Source: Acetobacter malorum (GTDB lineage Bacteria > Pseudomonadota > Alphaproteobacteria > Acetobacterales > Acetobacteraceae). Taken from it: a stretch of 62,605 nucleotides of DNA. The notes beneath the pieces are model-generated. The model had not been told where the DNA came from. It saw only the letters and a list, made by a program, of their open reading frames with translations, and ran no database searches. A program made the translations under genes and the position numbers. This document shows, in pieces, positions 59,020 through 62,605 of this stretch (the stretch's first letter is position 1; every line of letters begins with the position of its first letter). The stretch spans positions 1 through 62,605 of the forward strand of contig NZ_JOPG01000029.1 of assembly GCF_002153605.1 (NCBI RefSeq), written 5' to 3'.

Positions 59020-60444
59020 TCAGGCGGCGTTACGGTCGCGCAGGAAGTGGAAGAACTCCACACCTTCACGCAGGCGACGCTTCATCATCTGCGGGGAGCG
59101 GACCATTTCGCTCACGATGGAAGCGATCTTCGGCGCGCGGAAATAGAACTTCTTGTAGAATTCTTCCACGCTGTTGAAGATTTCCGTGTGGGACAGATGC
59201 GGGTAGTGCAGCGGCGCCATCTGCACGCCGTTTTCATCAATCAGTTCTGCATTGCTTTCGTCCAGCCAGCCGTTTTCCGTAGCCTGTTTGTGCAGGGCTG
59301 TGCCGGGGTAGGGCGCTGCCAGAGAAACCTGCAATGTATGCGGGTTGATTTCCTTGGCGAAGTTGATGGTTTCCTGAATGGTTTCCTTCGTTTCGCCCGG
59401 TAGACCCAGAATAAAGGTGCCGTGAATTTTGATGCCGAGTTCGTGGCAGTTCTTGGTGAACTCCCGCGCGACTTCAACACGCATGCCCTTCTTGATGTTG
59501 TGCAGGATCTGCTGGTTCCCGCTTTCATAACCCACCAGCAGCAGGCGCAGGCCGTTGTCACGCAGGACTTTCAGCGTCTCGCGCGGCACATTGGCTTTGG
59601 CGTTACAAGACCATGTCACACCCAGCTTGCCCAGCTCACGTGCAATGGCTTCTGCACGCGGCAGGTCATCGGTGAAGGTGTCATCGTCAAAGAAGAATTC
59701 TTTAACCTGCGGGAAATACTGCTTCGCCAGACGAATTTCAGCAGCCACATGCTCCGGGCTGCGTGTGCGGTAGCGATGGCCACCAACCGTCTGCGGCCAC
59801 AGGCAGAACGTGCAGCGGGATTTACAGCCACGGCCCGTATAGATGGAAATGTACGGGTGCATCAGATAGCCGATGAAGTAATCTTCAATCTTCAGATCAC
59901 GCTTGTACACTTCGGTCACGAAGGGCAGGCTGTCCATGTCTTCAATCATGGCGCGGTCACGGTTGGTGATGATCTCACCTTTCTCGTTCCGCCATGTAAT
60001 GCCGTCTACATCCTTCAGGTCACGGCCTTCGGCAATTTCCTTGATGGTGTAGTCGAACTCGTTGCGGGCCACGAAATCAATCGGAGCACCCTTCAGCAGG
60101 CTTTCATCCGGCTGAACGGCAACCTTCGCCCCAACCATCCCGATTTTCAGGTTCGGGTTGGCGTCCTTGAGCATCTGAGCCACCTGCACGTCCTTGGCGA
60201 AGGACGGGGTGGAGGTGTGAAGGATCACCAGATCACGGTTCTTCACGTCTTCCAGAATCGGCTCCATACCCATGCGGGCCGGAGGCGCGTCAATCAGGCG
60301 GCTGCCTTCCACCATGGCAGCGGGCTGGGCCAGCCATGTCGGATACCAGAACGATTTGATTTCGCGCTTTGCCTGATAGCGCGAACCGGCTCCGCCATCG
60401 AAGCCATCAAAGGACGGAGGCTGGAGAAAGAGGGTTCTCATCAT
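59020..60444 (-). CDS. hpnJ: Hopanoid biosynthesis radical SAM protein HpnJ
   Basis: This 474-residue protein has an N-terminal B12-binding-like domain ('MRTLFLQPPSFDGFDGGAG', 'DLVILHTSTPSFAKDVQVA', 'NLKIGMVGAKVAVQPDESL'). A radical SAM core follows with CxxxCxxC at about residues 207-214 ('GRGCKSRCTFCLWPQTVGGH'), 'EFFFDDDTFTDD' and 'IKIHGTFILGLPGETKETI'. HpnJ catalyses ring contraction/rearrangement of the hexose attached to bacteriohopanetetrol to the cyclitol ether. Two ATGs lie in tandem at 60444 and 60441; AGGAC lies about 10 bases upstream. The protein appears full length. Confidence 0.94.
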   Translation of the reverse strand: MMRTLFLQPPSFDGFDGGAGSRYQAKREIKSFWYPTWLAQPAAMVEGSRLIDAPPARMGMEPILEDVKNRDLVILHTSTPSFAKDVQVAQMLKDANPNLKIGMVGAKVAVQPDESLLKGAPIDFVARNEFDYTIKEIAEGRDLKDVDGITWRNEKGEIITNRDRAMIEDMDSLPFVTEVYKRDLKIEDYFIGYLMHPYISIYTGRGCKSRCTFCLWPQTVGGHRYRTRSPEHVAAEIRLAKQYFPQVKEFFFDDDTFTDDLPRAEAIARELGKLGVTWSCNAKANVPRETLKVLRDNGLRLLLVGYESGNQQILHNIKKGMRVEVAREFTKNCHELGIKIHGTFILGLPGETKETIQETINFAKEINPHTLQVSLAAPYPGTALHKQATENGWLDESNAELIDENGVQMAPLHYPHLSHTEIFNSVEEFYKKFYFRAPKIASIVSEMVRSPQMMKRRLREGVEFFHFLRDRNAA

Positions 60445-60535
60445 TGTTCTGTGTCCTGCCAAGGCGTGTGATCTGAGTTAATCAGAGGAATATGGGTAGG
60501 GATTTACTCTTGCGGAAGAGGCGAGACAACCCGTC

Positions 60536-61705
60536 TCAGCCTTCCGGCGATAATTGGCTTGCCGGAGGAGGCCCAACCGGGTGGGGGGCAACGTGCATAG
60601 TCTGCCCGCGCCAGTCCACCCGGGTGCCACTGGCGCTGCCCACCATAATGGCGGCAGAAAGCCAGTCCCGCATGGGCAGCAACAGCAGCGGCCAGACGGG
60701 GCGTGAGCCTACGGCGCGGTTAATGACCAGCCCCGTGACAATCCGGATGGCCCAGACGCACCCAAACAGCACGAGCGGCCACAGGGCGTGCGGCTGAAAC
60801 AGAATGGCCATTGTTGCCCAGAATAGCGGAAGCTGAATGGAAGACGCGCCATAGCCAGCCGGTGCCAGCGTGCAGACCGTACGGCCCCAGCGCAGTTCGT
60901 GGGAGAGCAGCTCTGCAAAATTGGGCTCACCGATGGTGGTCCAGGTCAGGCAGTCGGCAATGGTGATATCTTTGCCCAGCAGGCGGACCAGACGTCCCAG
61001 CAGGGCATCATCCGCCACATGCGGCAGAAGTGCCTCAAGCCCGCCGACGGCCTCCAGCACATCGCGCCGTAGCGCCATGGTGGCACCCAGACAGTCCTGC
61101 CGCCCCAGATAGCGGGAGAGCAGCACGCCAGGCAGAAAATTATGGTTGATCTGGCAAGCGGCCAGCATCTGCACAATGGTGTTATGCGCAGGCAGGCCAG
61201 CGTAAAGCGTCGTCACCAGCCCTGTATTGGGTTTGTGCAGGGCGCTGACGATATGCAGCATGTAATCCGGGCTGACATGAATGTCGGAATCGGAAATGAT
61301 GAGCAGATCATGCTGGGCATACGGCAGGATATTCATCAGATTGCTGATCTTGCGGTTCAGGCCGTGAACGGTCGGGTCCACCACCAGCTGCATGTCCAGA
61401 TGCGGGTGACGGGCCTGAAGGCGATGAACGATATCTATGGCGGGGTCATCATGGTCCCGCACGCCAAACAGAATCTGGAATTCCGGATAGTCCTGCGTAC
61501 AGAAGCTTTCCAGCGCTTCTTCCAGTAACGGTTCATCCCCATACAGGGGTTTGAGAACGGTTACGGGCGGCAGGGGCTTAAGGGTAACGGGGCGGCGTTC
61601 CGTGCGCCGGAAGCGGGCCAGCAGGGAGGCTCCGGCAATGGACTGAAGGCAGCCTGCTGCCGCCAGACCACTGCTGGCCAGCGCCAGAATGGAGAAAGCG
61701 GACAT
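60536..61705 (-). CDS. hpnI: Hopanoid biosynthesis glycosyltransferase HpnI
   Basis: This 389-residue membrane-bound GT2 enzyme resembles ceramide glucosyltransferase. It has an N-terminal helix, then 'VTVLKPLYGDEPLLEEALES', 'YPEFQILFGVRDHDDPAIDI', the metal-binding Asp motif 'LLIISDSDIHVSPDYML', 'LGATMALRRDVLEAVGGLEA' and 'DALLGRLVRLLGKDI'. The acceptor motif is a variant of Q/RxxRW ('SHELRWGRTVC'). Two or three C-terminal helices follow. It transfers GlcNAc from UDP-GlcNAc to bacteriohopanetetrol. It lies between hpnM and hpnJ with gaps of about 70-90 bases. Confidence 0.94.
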   Translation of the reverse strand: MSAFSILALASSGLAAAGCLQSIAGASLLARFRRTERRPVTLKPLPPVTVLKPLYGDEPLLEEALESFCTQDYPEFQILFGVRDHDDPAIDIVHRLQARHPHLDMQLVVDPTVHGLNRKISNLMNILPYAQHDLLIISDSDIHVSPDYMLHIVSALHKPNTGLVTTLYAGLPAHNTIVQMLAACQINHNFLPGVLLSRYLGRQDCLGATMALRRDVLEAVGGLEALLPHVADDALLGRLVRLLGKDITIADCLTWTTIGEPNFAELLSHELRWGRTVCTLAPAGYGASSIQLPLFWATMAILFQPHALWPLVLFGCVWAIRIVTGLVINRAVGSRPVWPLLLLPMRDWLSAAIMVGSASGTRVDWRGQTMHVAPHPVGPPPASQLSPEG

Positions 61706-61778
61706 TACAAACCAGCCGCTATGCGGCCCATGACCGGGCAGTTTGTATGTCCGCTACGCATCACGCTCGTTATCCTGC

Positions 61779-62438
61779 TCAGTCGTTGGAGAAAGTTTTA
61801 ACTTTACGTTCCAAGACATTGATCAGGCCCGACACGCCACCAGAGGTGAGTGTGGAGCTGAAGTCGGAACGCTGGGCGGCAGCCTGACTGATGCGGGAAT
61901 CGCCCAGCAGCACATCAACAATTTTCCAGCCGGAAGGGGTGCTGTGCATGATGTAGCTCAGCGGGGTGCCGGGCATGCTGTCATCCGCTCCGATATAGGT
62001 GTTCACGATCTTGTTACCACCAACGGGGGAGTTTTCAAGGCCCGGCTTCATGGTGAATCGGGCATCGGTCCCGGGTTTGAAGCTGGAAACATACCGCGCA
62101 ATGGTGAAGTCCCGGAAGGCTGCCAGCAGCTTGGTTTTATCTGCCGGCGCAAGAGCCTGATAGCGCACGCCAATGGAGGCATGGAGCACGGCATCCAGAT
62201 CAAAAGCCTGATCCACACCAGCGCCGACAATCTGGCTGCGCTCTGCAAAGCTGCTGTGTGAATGCTGTGCTTTATCAAGAGCAGCATACAGCGCCTGAAC
62301 AGGAGCACTTTCAGCCGTGGCCGGAGCCGACTGGGCATGTGCAACGGGAGCAAACGGGGCAAGGCCCGCGGCGGGAAGCAGTGTCATGCCCAGACCGAGC
62401 ACAAGCCCTGCGCGAAGAGAAATCGTTTTCATGCTCAT
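61779..62438 (-). CDS. hpnM: Hopanoid-associated MlaC/Ttg2D-like transporter component HpnM
   Basis: This 219-residue periplasmic protein has a signal peptide ('MSMKTISLRAGLVLGLGMTL' to about 'VAHAQ') and an MlaC-type lipid-carrying domain ('FAERSQIVGAGVDQAFDLDA', 'LAPADKTKLLAAFRDFTIAR', 'SYIMHSTPSGWKIVDVLL', 'SRISQAAAQRSDFSSTLTSG'). HpnM and the RND protein HpnN are implicated in moving hopanoids to the outer membrane. Its start overlaps the dxs stop by 4 bases (ATGA at 62435-62438), so precursor supply and hopanoid transport are translationally linked. Confidence 0.93.
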   Translation of the reverse strand: MSMKTISLRAGLVLGLGMTLLPAAGLAPFAPVAHAQSAPATAESAPVQALYAALDKAQHSHSSFAERSQIVGAGVDQAFDLDAVLHASIGVRYQALAPADKTKLLAAFRDFTIARYVSSFKPGTDARFTMKPGLENSPVGGNKIVNTYIGADDSMPGTPLSYIMHSTPSGWKIVDVLLGDSRISQAAAQRSDFSSTLTSGGVSGLINVLERKVKTFSND

Positions 62439-62605
62439 GATTTTGTTCCCGTAGCACGGTTTGGCAAGTTCATTGAGAGCATGTCTCCGATGCCCAGCGC
62501 GCTGAGAGCGGTTTTGACGATGTGGGGAGCGGTGAGACCGGCCTGCTCGTACTGGGCGTCCTGGGTGTTATGATCGATGAAGATATCGGGCAGGGTCATG
62601 GGGCG
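62435..62605 (-). CDS. dxs: 1-deoxy-D-xylulose-5-phosphate synthase, C-terminal end (gene continues past the window)
   Basis: The last 56 codons are present. The reading contains 'MTLPDIFIDHNTQDAQYEQA' followed by 'GLTAPHIVKTALSALG', which is the terminal transketolase C-domain of DXS ('LPD.FI.H......Y..AGL.A..I...'). DXS makes the first intermediate of the MEP isoprenoid pathway from pyruvate and glyceraldehyde-3-P. Its place at the head of the hopanoid genes is seen in other acetic acid bacteria and fits a role in feeding squalene synthesis. The 5' part is outside the window. Confidence 0.85.
   Translation of the reverse strand, partial: RPMTLPDIFIDHNTQDAQYEQAGLTAPHIVKTALSALGIGDMLSMNLPNRATGTKS

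Noticed and set aside
1..62605. tRNA, rRNA or CRISPR arrays
   Set aside because: No cloverleaf-like sequence, rRNA segment or regularly spaced repeats were noticed in the intergenic regions; a tRNAscan and CRISPR search were not possible here.

Overview
The window looks like a chromosomal segment of an acetic acid bacterium (Acetobacteraceae, most likely Acetobacter or a close relative). The evidence is a squalene-hopene cyclase, an HpnM/I/J/K hopanoid cluster behind dxs, an OprB-type sugar porin, a LuxI/LuxR pair of the kind known from Gluconacetobacter/Komagataeibacter, and an acetolactate-to-acetoin module beside a LutABC lactate oxidation operon. This assignment rests on family recognition; no search was run. 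No rRNA, tRNA or CRISPR array was seen.

Layout. 1-5.6 kb: the 3' end of a divergent threonyl-tRNA synthetase gene, a truncated SbmA/BacA-type transporter, then a metal-uptake-like module (small membrane protein, TonB receptor, PepSY membrane protein with a Met-rich segment, convergent SCO1). 5.7-9.8 kb: accessory zone with a MITE-like inverted-repeat element, an IS630-family element, a P4-type integrase and a LuxR/LuxI quorum-sensing pair. 10-17.6 kb: small envelope proteins, one degraded lipoprotein gene, gabT with a GcvA-like regulator, a 43-residue membrane peptide, a DUF1643 protein and an M29 aminopeptidase behind a hairpin-rich leader. 17.6-24.4 kb (minus strand): threonine aldolase, aspS, EipB-like protein, TetR regulator, squalene-hopene cyclase. 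24.6-30.1 kb (plus strand): rplY, pth, ychF, proA, nadD, rsfS, rlmH housekeeping run.

30.1-43.9 kb is a divergent amino-sugar/peptidoglycan-fragment locus. The minus-strand operon holds a ROK kinase, CutC, a sodium:solute symporter, a NamZ-type exo-N-acetylmuramidase and MurQ. The plus strand carries a ROK repressor, TonB receptor, sugar MFS permease, NagB and a GH20 hexosaminidase. Together they could take MurNAc/GlcNAc oligomers from the outside to fructose-6-P. Only the GlcNAc-6-P deacetylase (NagA) is not here.

43.9-52.3 kb is a lactate-to-acetoin locus: LysR regulator, acetolactate decarboxylase, acetolactate synthase, a 36-bp perfect palindrome, a benzoylformate-decarboxylase-like ThDP enzyme, and lutABC. 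LutABC would supply pyruvate, AlsS would join two pyruvates and BudA would yield acetoin.

52.3-62.6 kb (minus strand): an unassigned lipoprotein, murA, dcd with a small charged protein, an OprB porin, then hpnK, hpnJ, hpnI, hpnM and the 3' end of dxs. The last block is one operon-like run for hopanoid side-chain assembly, physically apart from the cyclase at 17.7-19.7 kb.
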